Source of the DNA: Desulfovibrio sp. UBA4079
Lineage (GTDB): Bacteria; Desulfobacterota; Desulfovibrionia; Desulfovibrionales; Desulfovibrionaceae
Reading direction: 5' to 3'
Assembly (NCBI GenBank): GCA_002382645.1
Contig: DFYP01000182.1
Coordinates: forward strand, 260 to 12,388
Length of the DNA: 12,129 nt
Position numbers and translations under genes: made by a program. Positions 4,735 through 12,129 of the stretch are shown piece by piece. How positions within the stretch are numbered: position 1 is the first letter of the stretch; every line of letters starts with the position of its first letter. Under the pieces are notes generated by a model. That model saw only the letters and a program-made list of their open reading frames with translations. It was not told where the DNA came from and did no database searches.

Positions 4735-7700
4735 CTACCAGGAGTATTGCAGCAGCAGCGAGCCCAGGTGCTGCACCCGGTCGCTGGCAACGGTGGCCTC
4801 ATAGGCCGCCGTCAGGGCCAGATCCTTTCTCACGACCCAGGAGAGCCCCAGGTCGCCCACCGCGCTGTCCCTGCCGGAGTCGTTCGTCTGCACCGTGAAG
4901 GAGGAGGCCGGGTTGCCGGTAAAGGCCGCGCTGATCCGGCTGTCGGCGTCCAGCAGCTCGTGCCGCCAGCTGACCCGCGCCGCCGGCGTGATGGTCCCGC
5001 GGGAGGTCTGGTATTCCTTGTCCAGCCCCAGGCCCAGGGAACTGATCAGCGACGTGCTGTCTTGCTTGTCCACGGAGAGGTTCAGGGCCCCGGCGCCGTC
5101 TTCCGTGAACCCGTTGCGGGTCAGGTACGCCGCCTGCAGGGCCGCGAACGGCGTGACGCGCACGGTCTGGACGTCGAAATGGTACCCGGTTTCCACCTGG
5201 CCCAGGACCCGGTGGCCGTCATAGTCGGCGTCGGCCTTCCGGTTCAGGCCGCCGAAGCTGATCCTGCGGGTGCTCTCGAAGCGGCTGTAGCCGTAGGCGG
5301 CCAGGCCGTTCACGTACCACGGGCCAGGGGTGTACGCGCCGTACAGGGCGGCCTGGTAGAGGGCGACGGTGGCGTCGTCGTCCAGGTCGTCCATGTTGAC
5401 GTCGGTGGTCGCATAGCCCACGGACGCGCCCAGCAGGACGTCCCGGTCCAGCTGCTGGTCGTAGCCCATGGCCGCGCCGCCGGTATTGTAGTCGTAGCGC
5501 GACGAGGCGTCGTTCCCGCTCCTGTTGCCCGCGCCGCCGTAGGCCGTCATCCAGAAATTGCGGGCGGGGATCGTGGCCAGGGGGGCGTCGCTGGCCGTAT
5601 TGGCCAGGGCGGCCAGGAGCAGCTGTCCGTTGGCCGGGGAGCGGCCGGAGCGCTCCCCCATCCTGTTGGACAGGACGCTCAGGTAGCTGTCAAAGGCGAA
5701 GGTCGAGACCTCTTCCAGGGTCGCGTGGGTCAGGCCGCCCACCTGGTCGTAGGCGCTGCGCGCCCCGGCCGAGGAGAGGCCCAGCAGGGTGTTGTACACG
5801 GTGCTCATGTCCCCGCCGGCCGAGGAATAGCCGCGGTCCAGGGCCGAGGCCACGGCATACTGGTTGGCCGTGAGGGCCACGTCGGCGAAGGTGGTGGAAT
5901 TGCGGGTCAGGGTCAAAGAGACGCTGTCGGCGTCGTAGCTCAGGGACGGGGTCAGGAAGGCCAGGTTGCTGGTCACGTCCGCAAAGGTGCCGGTGACGCC
6001 GCCCGTGGCGCTCAGGATCGTGTAGAGGGTGGTCGTGTCGTAAGCGCCCGAGCTGGCGAGCACGGAGACCGTGCCGCCGTTCAGGGTGGCGGTTCCGGTG
6101 ATGACCAGGGAGTCGGACTGGCCCGCGGAGTTCACCTCCACCTCGTAGGTGGAGCCCGCGTTCTGGGTGTAGTTGCCGTTGACGGTCAGGGTGCCGATGG
6201 AGTTCCCCGGGGCGACGGTGCCGTTGTTGATCACGTCGCCGAAGATGGTGCCGGTGCCCATGAGGGTGGCGTCCGCATCCACTGTGACGGAGCTGGTGAC
6301 GCTGCCGTCCACGGACAGGGAACCCTCGTCCACGGTGGTGGCCCCGGTGTAGGTGTTGGTCCCGGTCAGCCGCAGCAGGCCCGTGCCGGTCTTGGTCAGG
6401 GAGCCCGTGCCGGTGAGGACCGAGCTGATGGTGAGCGTGCCGTCCACGTCGGCCGTGGTCAGCTCGATGTCCCCGCTGCCGTTGATGACGCCCGTGGAGC
6501 CGCCGGCCACTGTGGCGGTGCCGATGCTCACGGTGCCGGTGCCGTTGTTGGTGAGGGTGCTGTCCGCCAGGTTGAGGGTGGTCACGGAGGTGTCCCCCGT
6601 GCCGCCCAGGGTGCCCGTGGAGCCGCTGGCCACCGCCAGGGTGGTGATGTCCACGGTGCCGGTGCCGTTGTTGGTGAAGGCGCTGTCCGCCAGGTTGAGG
6701 GTGGTCACGGACAGGCCGCCGCTTCCGGTATAGTCGAGGGTGCCGCCGATGTCGGCCGTGGTCACGGACGTGGAGGCGGTGCCGGTGATGGTGCCTGTGG
6801 AGCCGGAATGCACCACCAGGGTGGCGATGGACAGGGTGCCGGAATTGTCGATGGTGCCGCCGTCGTTCACAAAGGTGCCGGTGCCGCTGAAGTCGCCGCC
6901 GTTGGTGAAGGTGCCGCTGTTGCGCACCTCGCCGTTGTTGGTGACCGTGCCGAACCAGGCGGAATTCTCGAACGTCCCGGTGTTGGTCAGGAGGCCGTTG
7001 TTGATGAAGTCGCCCCAGTTGTACACGTCGCCCGAGTTGGTCATGGACCCGGTGGTGTCGTTGGTCCAGGTGCCGTGAAAGTAGTTGTAGACCACGTTGG
7101 AGGTGGTGATCGTGCCGGTGTTGTTCCATTCCCCCCAGGAATTGTTGACCAGGTAGCCGGAGCCGGAGCTGGTGATGGTGCCGGAATTGTTCAATGTCCC
7201 TGAGTTGGAAAGCCAGTCGTCGTTGATCAGCGTGCCCGAGTTCGTGAACGTGCCGCTGTAGATGTAGATCTCGCCGCCCGTGTAGTTGTGGATCGTGCCC
7301 GAGTTCGCGAACGCGTCGTAGCTTTCGATTGTCCCAGAGTTGGAGAGTGTGCCGCTGTTTTCCAGCGTGGCGCCGGAGTTGTTGTAGATCGTGGAACCCG
7401 AGAGGTTGGACAGGGTGCCCGCGTTGGTCAGGGTCCCGTAGTTCCACACCGAGCCCCAACTGGTGCTGGAGGTCAGCGTGCCGCCCGAGGCAATGGCCAG
7501 GGTCCCGTTGCTGGTGAGCCTGTCAGTGTTGGCCAGGGCTCCCGAGCCGGTGATCTCAAGGCTGCCGTTGTTGGTGAAATTTTCGTCGTTTTCGTCCGAG
7601 CCCGACACCGTGATCGTGTCGCCGGACGGGTTGGGGTTGGGCGCGATCTGATCCGCATGGGCCGCCAGGGGCAGGGCCAGCAGTGCGAGAAGCAGGGCGC

Positions 7701-7791
7701 AGACGAGGGCCATCCGGCGATCCCGGCTGCCGGAGCGGAATTCCCGGGAGCGCCGGGAAATAAGCCATGCTGCAAGGGGTGTTCCCGCCAT
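4735..7791 (-). CDS. Type V autotransporter with repetitive Asn/Gly/Ser/Thr-rich passenger
   Basis: Read from the ATG at 7791, this is a 1018-residue type Va secreted protein. The signal peptide has an unusually long basic n-region (about 1-27, ISRRSREFRSGSRDRR), a hydrophobic core CALLLALLALPLAA and an AHA/DQ cleavage site after residue 46. The passenger (about 47-650) is a predicted beta-helix. First come many short N-[SNT]-G-T-[LIF] rungs, then a 41-residue repeat (about 361-441), then an autotransporter-associated repeat (TGTNTYTGATTV to APGNSIGTLTV, about 475-535). The barrel (746-1018, FWMTAYGG onward) ends in QYSW with the terminal aromatic residue read by the BAM machinery. No cysteine occurs after the signal, usual for autotransporters. 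A shorter start at 7713 would give 992 residues but a signal without basic residues. Neither start has a clear Shine-Dalgarno. No protease motif is seen; adhesion or surface structure is the likeliest role. Confidence 0.92.
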   Translation of the reverse strand: MAGTPLAAWLISRRSREFRSGSRDRRMALVCALLLALLALPLAAHADQIAPNPNPSGDTITVSGSDENDENFTNNGSLEITGSGALANTDRLTSNGTLAIASGGTLTSSTSWGSVWNYGTLTNAGTLSNLSGSTIYNNSGATLENSGTLSNSGTIESYDAFANSGTIHNYTGGEIYIYSGTFTNSGTLINDDWLSNSGTLNNSGTITSSGSGYLVNNSWGEWNNTGTITTSNVVYNYFHGTWTNDTTGSMTNSGDVYNWGDFINNGLLTNTGTFENSAWFGTVTNNGEVRNSGTFTNGGDFSGTGTFVNDGGTIDNSGTLSIATLVVHSGSTGTITGTASTSVTTADIGGTLDYTGSGGLSVTTLNLADSAFTNNGTGTVDITTLAVASGSTGTLGGTGDTSVTTLNLADSTLTNNGTGTVSIGTATVAGGSTGVINGSGDIELTTADVDGTLTISSVLTGTGSLTKTGTGLLRLTGTNTYTGATTVDEGSLSVDGSVTSSVTVDADATLMGTGTIFGDVINNGTVAPGNSIGTLTVNGNYTQNAGSTYEVEVNSAGQSDSLVITGTATLNGGTVSVLASSGAYDTTTLYTILSATGGVTGTFADVTSNLAFLTPSLSYDADSVSLTLTRNSTTFADVALTANQYAVASALDRGYSSAGGDMSTVYNTLLGLSSAGARSAYDQVGGLTHATLEEVSTFAFDSYLSVLSNRMGERSGRSPANGQLLLAALANTASDAPLATIPARNFWMTAYGGAGNRSGNDASSRYDYNTGGAAMGYDQQLDRDVLLGASVGYATTDVNMDDLDDDATVALYQAALYGAYTPGPWYVNGLAAYGYSRFESTRRISFGGLNRKADADYDGHRVLGQVETGYHFDVQTVRVTPFAALQAAYLTRNGFTEDGAGALNLSVDKQDSTSLISSLGLGLDKEYQTSRGTITPAARVSWRHELLDADSRISAAFTGNPASSFTVQTNDSGRDSAVGDLGLSWVVRKDLALTAAYEATVASDRVQHLGSLLLQYSW
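6529..6711 (-). repeat. Near-identical 60-base repeat inside the autotransporter passenger (123-base period)
   Basis: Positions 6529-6588 and 6652-6711 differ at two of 60 bases. The period of 123 bases equals 41 codons and encodes TLNLADSxxTNNGTGTV blocks, followed by a more diverged GSTG block. A third, weaker copy of the GSTG half precedes them. Recent duplication or gene conversion is likely, and copy number could vary between strains. Confidence 0.85.
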
Positions 7792-7813
7792 GGAGGGACC
7801 ATACGGGGTGCTC

Positions 7814-7835
7814 ACCCACAGATGACCCACAGATG
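7814..7835. repeat. Perfect tandem 11-bp repeat upstream of the autotransporter
   Basis: ACCCACAGATG occurs twice in a row (7814-7824 and 7825-7835). It reads CATCTGTGGGT on the coding strand, in the gap between the regulator's stop and the autotransporter's start. An 11-bp period is one helical turn. Directly repeated heptamers at 11-bp spacing are the known binding pattern of SARP-type wing-helix regulators, and the upstream gene encodes such a domain. Confidence 0.6.
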
Positions 7836-7862
7836 GGCGGTACAAGGAGGAGAGGGGCTGTT

Positions 7863-10800
7863 TTAATGTTTTTTGACGAGGGAGGAATACAGGGCGTCGG
7901 TTTGTGCGGAAGGGTCGATGCCGAGTTGGTCGCGCAGCCTGCGGCGGCAGTGGCGGTAAACCTGGACGGCCTCCGAGTTGCTGCCCAGTTTCGCATGGCA
8001 GACCATGAGGCGCTGGTGGAAGTACTCCACCAGGTCGTCCACATCCAGCCCCCGCATCCACCAGGCCGCGGCCTGTTCCCAGGCGCCGGCCTGCTCGTGG
8101 TGGCGGCCCGCGGCGATGATGCAGCGGAACATGCCGTTTTTCAGCGCGGCGCGCCGGTGTGCGGCCCTGGGGAGGTCCTCTGAGGGCAGGAACGGCCCCC
8201 TGTAGAGGGCGGAGGCCCTGTCCCAGAGCGATTGGGCCTGGGCGTCCGGGGTCTTGCGCAGTTCGTTGAAGAGGGTTTCCAGCTCCAGCGCGTCCACCCG
8301 GCAGGACAAGGGGTCCAGGCTCAACTGCCCGGCGCTGTAGTGGAGATAGCCCTTTTCACCGAGCAGCAGCCGCAGCCGGCCCAGGGTCGTTTCAAAGGAC
8401 TTGCAGGCCATGTCGCCCGCGGCGTCGGGCCAGAGTTCGTCGGTCAGGCTCTTCACCGGCACGTTCACGCCGCCAGCGGCGATGAGGGTCTTGAGCAGGT
8501 CCAGGGGTTTTTTCTGGACCTTTCCGGTGAAGGGCACCGGGGCATCGTTTTTCCAGATCTCAAAGCTCCCCAGGGTGCGGATCCTGAGAGGAAAGGGCCA
8601 GTTCTCCAGGCCGCAGACCCCGACCGGCGGAGCCAGGCGCAGTTTCCGGATCAGTTCCCGGGCATAGTCCGGCTCAAGGCCCTGGTCCAGGGCCTTGGCG
8701 CAAAGGACCTGCATGACCGCGGGCTGGTAGAATTCGAGATGGACGTAGCCGTGCCGGCTGCCCAGGAGAAAGCCGCGGGCGAGCGCATCCAGGCCGTCTT
8801 TTTCCCGGCCTTCCTGGAGAAAGAACCAGGCGCTGACGATCAGGCCGTACCACTCGACCACCTGGCTGTTCATCTCCCGGCCGATCCCGAGCGCCGTGGA
8901 AATATGCTTTCCGGCCTCTGCCTTGCGGCCCTGCCCGAAGGAGGCCTGGGCCATGCCGATGTGCCACAGGGCCCGGTAATAGGGCGTTCCGATCTTTTCC
9001 ACCTGAAGCGCGAGGAGCTCCAGGTGTTCCGCGGCCAAGGCGGCTTTGCCCTGGAGCAGGGCATACCAGGCGCAGTTGATGTGGTAGAAGAAGATGTCCA
9101 GGGTGTTGTGGAGCGCAACGAGCGACTCCTTTTGGTGGTCCAGGGCCTTTTGCGCCTGCTTCAGGCGGCCGGTGGCCATGAGGGCCGCGGCCTGGAAGCT
9201 CCAGAGCAGGGAATCAAAGACGTGGACGCCGCTCTTCTTGGCGGTCTCCAGGCCGCCGGACAGTGATTCCAGGGCCTCCTCGTACTGGGCCGTGACCCAG
9301 CCATGGACCCCCTGCATCATCTTGATGCGGATGACGGCAAGGGGGGCGGTGTTGCGGTGCACGGCGTCGGCCGCCATCTGCTCCAGCAGCACGGCGTTTC
9401 GATGGTAGGCCCCCTGCCACAGGAAATGGAGGCTCATGTAGAAGGTGGCGTCCATCTGCACATCGAAGGAGGGCTCCTCCGCCAGGAAGGACGAGACCCG
9501 CGCCAGCCATTCCTCCAGCCGTGCGGGCTGGGCGGTGTTTTTCAGGATCAGCGAGATGAGCATCTTGGAGGAGACGAGCATGTCCGTTTCCCGGGAGGGA
9601 ATGGACGGATACCTGGTTCGCAGGTCCTCGAAGACCTCGATGCAGCGCTCGAGATGTCCCCAGTCGCCGATGCCGTACAGATAGGTGTCAAAGATGCCTG
9701 CCCAGGAGAGATAGATGCCCGTGGCGTCGCCGGCGGCGGTGAACAGTGCCATGGCCTTTTGCAGGCAGGCCCGCGCCCCGGCCAGGTCCGGGAGGAACGA
9801 GCACATCCCGGTCCAGTACAGGAGCCAGGGGTCGGCGTCGGCCACAGGGGCGGGAATGGCCGCGATCCACTCGGCCACGGTCTTGTTTCTGCCCTGCTTC
9901 AGGAATTCCCGGGCATGCTGGACCACCATCCGGGCCAGGAACCGCACTTCCCCGGCCTCGGCATAGAGCCGGGCGGCCTCCTCCACCTGTCCGTACTCCT
10001 CCAGGAGCCGGCCGGCCTCCTTCTGCAGGCCGGCCAGTTCGGCGGGGCTGGCCGTGGACCTGAGCCGGTTCAGGAGAAAACTCCGGAACAGGGGATGGTA
10101 CTGGAAATCCTGTCCTTTTCCGGAAAGCCGCTCGGTGAAATAATTGCGCCTGTTCAGGGAGGTGAGGATGCGGCCCGCGTTGCCGATTCCGGTGAGCCTT
10201 TCCGCCAGGGAGACGCTGAGCACGGGCAGGACCGAGGTCTTGAGCAGAAAGTCCCGGGTCTCCTGTTCCGTCTTGTTGAAGATCTCCCCGGCGAAATAGT
10301 CAAAAACGCCTTCATATTCGGTGGGCTCCAGGACCTGGGCGTCCGCGCCCTTGAGCCTCGCCCGCTCCAGCATCAGGATGATTCCGGCGGCCCAGCCCTC
10401 GGTCACGCTGTAGATGGCCTTGAGGCGCTTCTCGCTCCGCTCCGGCAGCCGCCCCTGGGCCAGTTCCCGGACCTCGTCCAGGGAAAAGCGGAGGTCGCCG
10501 TATTCCAGAAGGCCGATCCTGCCCTCGGCCTGCATGCGGGCAAAGGCCGGCGGCGGCGGGGTCCGGCTGACCACAATGACGTGGAAATCCTCGGGGAGGC
10601 GGTCGAGACCGCTGGCGAGCATCTGATGGAACGCGGAATCGGCGGGCACGTCCTGGTAGTTGTCCAGGACAAGGACCCATTCCTTCCGGGCCCGCTTGGG
10701 GCCGGCCAGGCAGGCGCAGAGCTTTTCAATGTACCTCCGGGCAAAGGCGGACATGCCGGCCAGGTATTCCGGGGTGAGCAGGGGGAGGTGGACCTTGCGC

Positions 10801-11075
10801 CTCGGCGCGGCCTTTTTGGCGGCCAGGCCCATGTAATAAAAAAACGTGGCGAGGTCGGCGTCCCCCTCATCGCACTGATACCAGACGCAGGGGAGCTTCT
10901 GGGCGTCCAGGTAGCTGGCGATGAGCTTGGTCTTGCCGGAACCGGCGCTGGCCGAGACCCAGATCACCGGCCGTTTCATCACGGCGTCCAGGAGGCTGAA
11001 CAGCCGCTCCCGCCGCACCACGCCGGAAAGCGAGGGGCGCGTGATCTTTGCGGAGAGCGTTCTCTCGGCCGCCAT
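7863..11075 (-). CDS. MalT-like STAND ATPase transcriptional regulator with C-terminal SARP winged helix and BTAD domain
   Basis: A 1070-residue signal-responsive regulator. The N-terminal STAND/NB-ARC-like ATPase starts as in MalT (KITRPSLSGVVRRERL), with a Walker A SASAGSGKT (41-49), Walker B WVLVLDNYQDV (133-143) and a VIVVSRTPP segment (166-174). A winged-helix and helical-repeat (TPR-like) region spans about 200-820 and is the expected inducer sensor. The C terminus has an OmpR/SARP-type DNA-binding domain (about 828-925: IRTLGSFEIW, LLKTLIAAGG, LTDELWPD, LGRLRLLLG) and a BTAD domain (about 927-1070, ending VYRHCRRRLRDQLGIDPS). MalT itself has a LuxR-type HTH, and AfsR has its SARP domain at the N terminus, so the order here mixes the two. 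Binding of inducer and ATP should drive oligomerisation and activation. The start lies 11 bases after radA; the next gene is the autotransporter, the likeliest target. Confidence 0.9.
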   Translation of the reverse strand: MAAERTLSAKITRPSLSGVVRRERLFSLLDAVMKRPVIWVSASAGSGKTKLIASYLDAQKLPCVWYQCDEGDADLATFFYYMGLAAKKAAPRRKVHLPLLTPEYLAGMSAFARRYIEKLCACLAGPKRARKEWVLVLDNYQDVPADSAFHQMLASGLDRLPEDFHVIVVSRTPPPPAFARMQAEGRIGLLEYGDLRFSLDEVRELAQGRLPERSEKRLKAIYSVTEGWAAGIILMLERARLKGADAQVLEPTEYEGVFDYFAGEIFNKTEQETRDFLLKTSVLPVLSVSLAERLTGIGNAGRILTSLNRRNYFTERLSGKGQDFQYHPLFRSFLLNRLRSTASPAELAGLQKEAGRLLEEYGQVEEAARLYAEAGEVRFLARMVVQHAREFLKQGRNKTVAEWIAAIPAPVADADPWLLYWTGMCSFLPDLAGARACLQKAMALFTAAGDATGIYLSWAGIFDTYLYGIGDWGHLERCIEVFEDLRTRYPSIPSRETDMLVSSKMLISLILKNTAQPARLEEWLARVSSFLAEEPSFDVQMDATFYMSLHFLWQGAYHRNAVLLEQMAADAVHRNTAPLAVIRIKMMQGVHGWVTAQYEEALESLSGGLETAKKSGVHVFDSLLWSFQAAALMATGRLKQAQKALDHQKESLVALHNTLDIFFYHINCAWYALLQGKAALAAEHLELLALQVEKIGTPYYRALWHIGMAQASFGQGRKAEAGKHISTALGIGREMNSQVVEWYGLIVSAWFFLQEGREKDGLDALARGFLLGSRHGYVHLEFYQPAVMQVLCAKALDQGLEPDYARELIRKLRLAPPVGVCGLENWPFPLRIRTLGSFEIWKNDAPVPFTGKVQKKPLDLLKTLIAAGGVNVPVKSLTDELWPDAAGDMACKSFETTLGRLRLLLGEKGYLHYSAGQLSLDPLSCRVDALELETLFNELRKTPDAQAQSLWDRASALYRGPFLPSEDLPRAAHRRAALKNGMFRCIIAAGRHHEQAGAWEQAAAWWMRGLDVDDLVEYFHQRLMVCHAKLGSNSEAVQVYRHCRRRLRDQLGIDPSAQTDALYSSLVKKH

Positions 11076-11086
11076 ATCCCTTCCCG

Positions 11087-12129
11087 CTAGCCCTTGCCGA
11101 AGAGCCGGCGCTGGAGTTCGGCCAGGGTCTTGCAGTTGTCCGCGTGCACGGGCTGGTAGCCCAGGCGTCCGGCCTGGCGCAGGCGCACCTCGTGGCCCGG
11201 CGCTGGGCGCACCTGGCCGTTGAGGTCCACTTCGCCCCAGAATACCGCGTTTTCCGGCAGGGCCCGGTCGTAGAACGAGGAAAGGGTCGCCGCCACCACG
11301 GCCAGGTCCAGGCCCGGGTCGCGCAGGGCCAGGCCCCCGCCGGTCTTGGCGTAGAGGTCGAACTGGGCCAGGTTGAGCTTGAGCCGCTTCTCCATGACCG
11401 CCAGGAGCAGGTTGAGCCGGTTCGTGTCGAATCCCAGGGCCGTGCGCCGGGGGATGGCCAGGTAGGTCTTGGCGGCCAGGGCCTGGATCTCCACGGCGAA
11501 CGGCCGCTGGCCGTCCACGGCCAGGGCCACCGCGGTGCCGGGCAGGGAGGCGTCGCGGGCCGAGAGGAAGAAGGTGGAGGGGTCGTCCACCACCTCCAGG
11601 CCCTGCTCGCGCATGGTGAAGACCACCAACTCGTCGCTGGGGCCGAAGCGGTTCTTGAGCACCCGCAACAGCCGGGCCGAGAGCTGGCGGTCGCCCTCCA
11701 GGTAGAGCACGGTGTCCACCATGTGCTCCAGGAGCTTGGGCCCGGCGATCTGGCCGTCCTTGGTCACGTGGCCCACGAGAAAGAGCGTGGCGCCGGTGCG
11801 CTTGACCGCCTCCACCAGCTCGCCGGACACGGCCCGCACCTGGGACACGCTGCCCGGGATGCCCTCGGCCTGGCTGGAGGCCAGGGTCTGCACCGAGTCC
11901 ACGATGAGCAGGTCCGGGGGCTCGGGGCTGTTCAGCACGCTGAGGGCGTCCTCGGAACTCGTGCTGGCCAGGGCCAGGAGTCCGGGTCCGAGCAGCCCCA
12001 GGCGCTCAGCCCGGGCCTTGAGCTGGGGCAGGCTCTCCTCGCCCGAGAGATACACGGCGGTGCGGCCCAGGGCGGCCTGGCGTCCGGCCAGCTGGAGCAG
12101 CAGGGTGGACTTGCCGATGCCCGGCTCGC
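11087..12129 (-). CDS. radA: DNA repair protein RadA (Sms), N-terminal part missing at window edge
   Basis: The last 346 residues of RadA, a RecA-like hexameric helicase that loads on D-loops and speeds branch migration during recombinational repair. The frame is open through the right edge, so roughly 100 N-terminal residues, including the four-cysteine zinc finger, are outside. Visible are the Walker A EPGIGKSTLLLQ at the very edge, VYLSGEES, Walker B LLIVDSVQTL, the RadA-specific KNRFG motif (in LKNRFGPSDELVVF), PRRTALGFDTNRLNLLLAV, and the C-terminal Lon-like domain with LDLAVVAATLSSFYDRALP and FWGEVDLNGQVRPAPG. Everything visible looks intact. The stop at 11087-11089 is only 11 bases from the regulator start, suggesting cotranscription although the functions seem unrelated. 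Confidence 0.97.
   Translation of the reverse strand, partial: EPGIGKSTLLLQLAGRQAALGRTAVYLSGEESLPQLKARAERLGLLGPGLLALASTSSEDALSVLNSPEPPDLLIVDSVQTLASSQAEGIPGSVSQVRAVSGELVEAVKRTGATLFLVGHVTKDGQIAGPKLLEHMVDTVLYLEGDRQLSARLLRVLKNRFGPSDELVVFTMREQGLEVVDDPSTFFLSARDASLPGTAVALAVDGQRPFAVEIQALAAKTYLAIPRRTALGFDTNRLNLLLAVMEKRLKLNLAQFDLYAKTGGGLALRDPGLDLAVVAATLSSFYDRALPENAVFWGEVDLNGQVRPAPGHEVRLRQAGRLGYQPVHADNCKTLAELQRRLFGKG

Noticed and set aside
4747..7203. Long open frame of 818 codons on the plus strand, antisense to the autotransporter
   Set aside because: Its composition (Gly, Val, Ala, Arg, His) is the mirror of GC-rich codons, it has no domain signature or ribosome site, and the minus strand encodes an unmistakable autotransporter.
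7714..7862. Sigma-54 promoter upstream of the autotransporter (TGGC then TTGC)
   Set aside because: The two blocks are 11 bases apart instead of the required seven.
7792..8061. Further N-terminal extension of the autotransporter into the regulator gene
   Set aside because: It lies out of frame over the regulator's BTAD domain and would place the signal peptide over 100 residues inside the protein.
9303..11090. 595-codon open frame on the plus strand opposite the regulator
   Set aside because: Low-complexity Gly/Pro/Gln/His product with no motif; the opposite strand has a full STAND ATPase and SARP architecture.

Overview
This is a gene-dense, GC-rich (roughly 65-70% by hand count of sampled lines) bacterial chromosomal segment with no RNA genes, insertion sequences or CRISPR array that I can see. 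The gene content is that of a Gram-negative bacterium: an autotransporter with an outer-membrane barrel, a Tat signal, and housekeeping RlmH, RsmG and RadA. High GC, short intergenic gaps and the mix of a single-chain Fe-S serine dehydratase with these genes fit a Desulfovibrio-like member of the Desulfobacterota best. That assignment is an inference; no marker gene in the window proves it.

Layout. Positions 1-554 (+) hold the C-terminal end of a HisKA_2-type sensor histidine kinase. Positions 640-2488 (+) look like one operon: Hsp20 small heat shock protein, a calcineurin-like metallophosphoesterase, RlmH (23S rRNA pseudouridine methyltransferase) and a 72-residue acidic protein of unknown function. 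A good vegetative promoter with three DnaA-box-like 9-mers lies in front of hsp20. RsmG (2449-3087, -) converges on this operon and overlaps the small gene tail to tail by 40 bases. Divergent from rsmG, 3214-4713 (+) encodes an L-serine dehydratase that keeps its Fe-S cysteines but starts with a twin-arginine export signal. This is the most surprising gene here.

Positions 4735-12129 are all on the minus strand. In transcription order they are the 3' part of radA, a 1070-residue regulator 11 bases behind it, and a 1018-residue autotransporter. The regulator joins a MalT-like STAND ATPase and helical-repeat region to a C-terminal SARP-type winged helix plus BTAD domain. The autotransporter has an Asn/Gly/Ser/Thr-rich repetitive passenger and a classical 12-strand-type beta-barrel ending in Trp.

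How they may work together: the first operon joins protein quality control with ribosome maturation. The regulator is placed and oriented to control the autotransporter after binding a signal molecule and ATP. The serine dehydratase converges on the autotransporter with 21 bases between the stops, so both products of the 3.2-7.8 kb region are predicted to leave the cytoplasm: one to the periplasm, one to the cell surface. A functional link between them is only a hypothesis.
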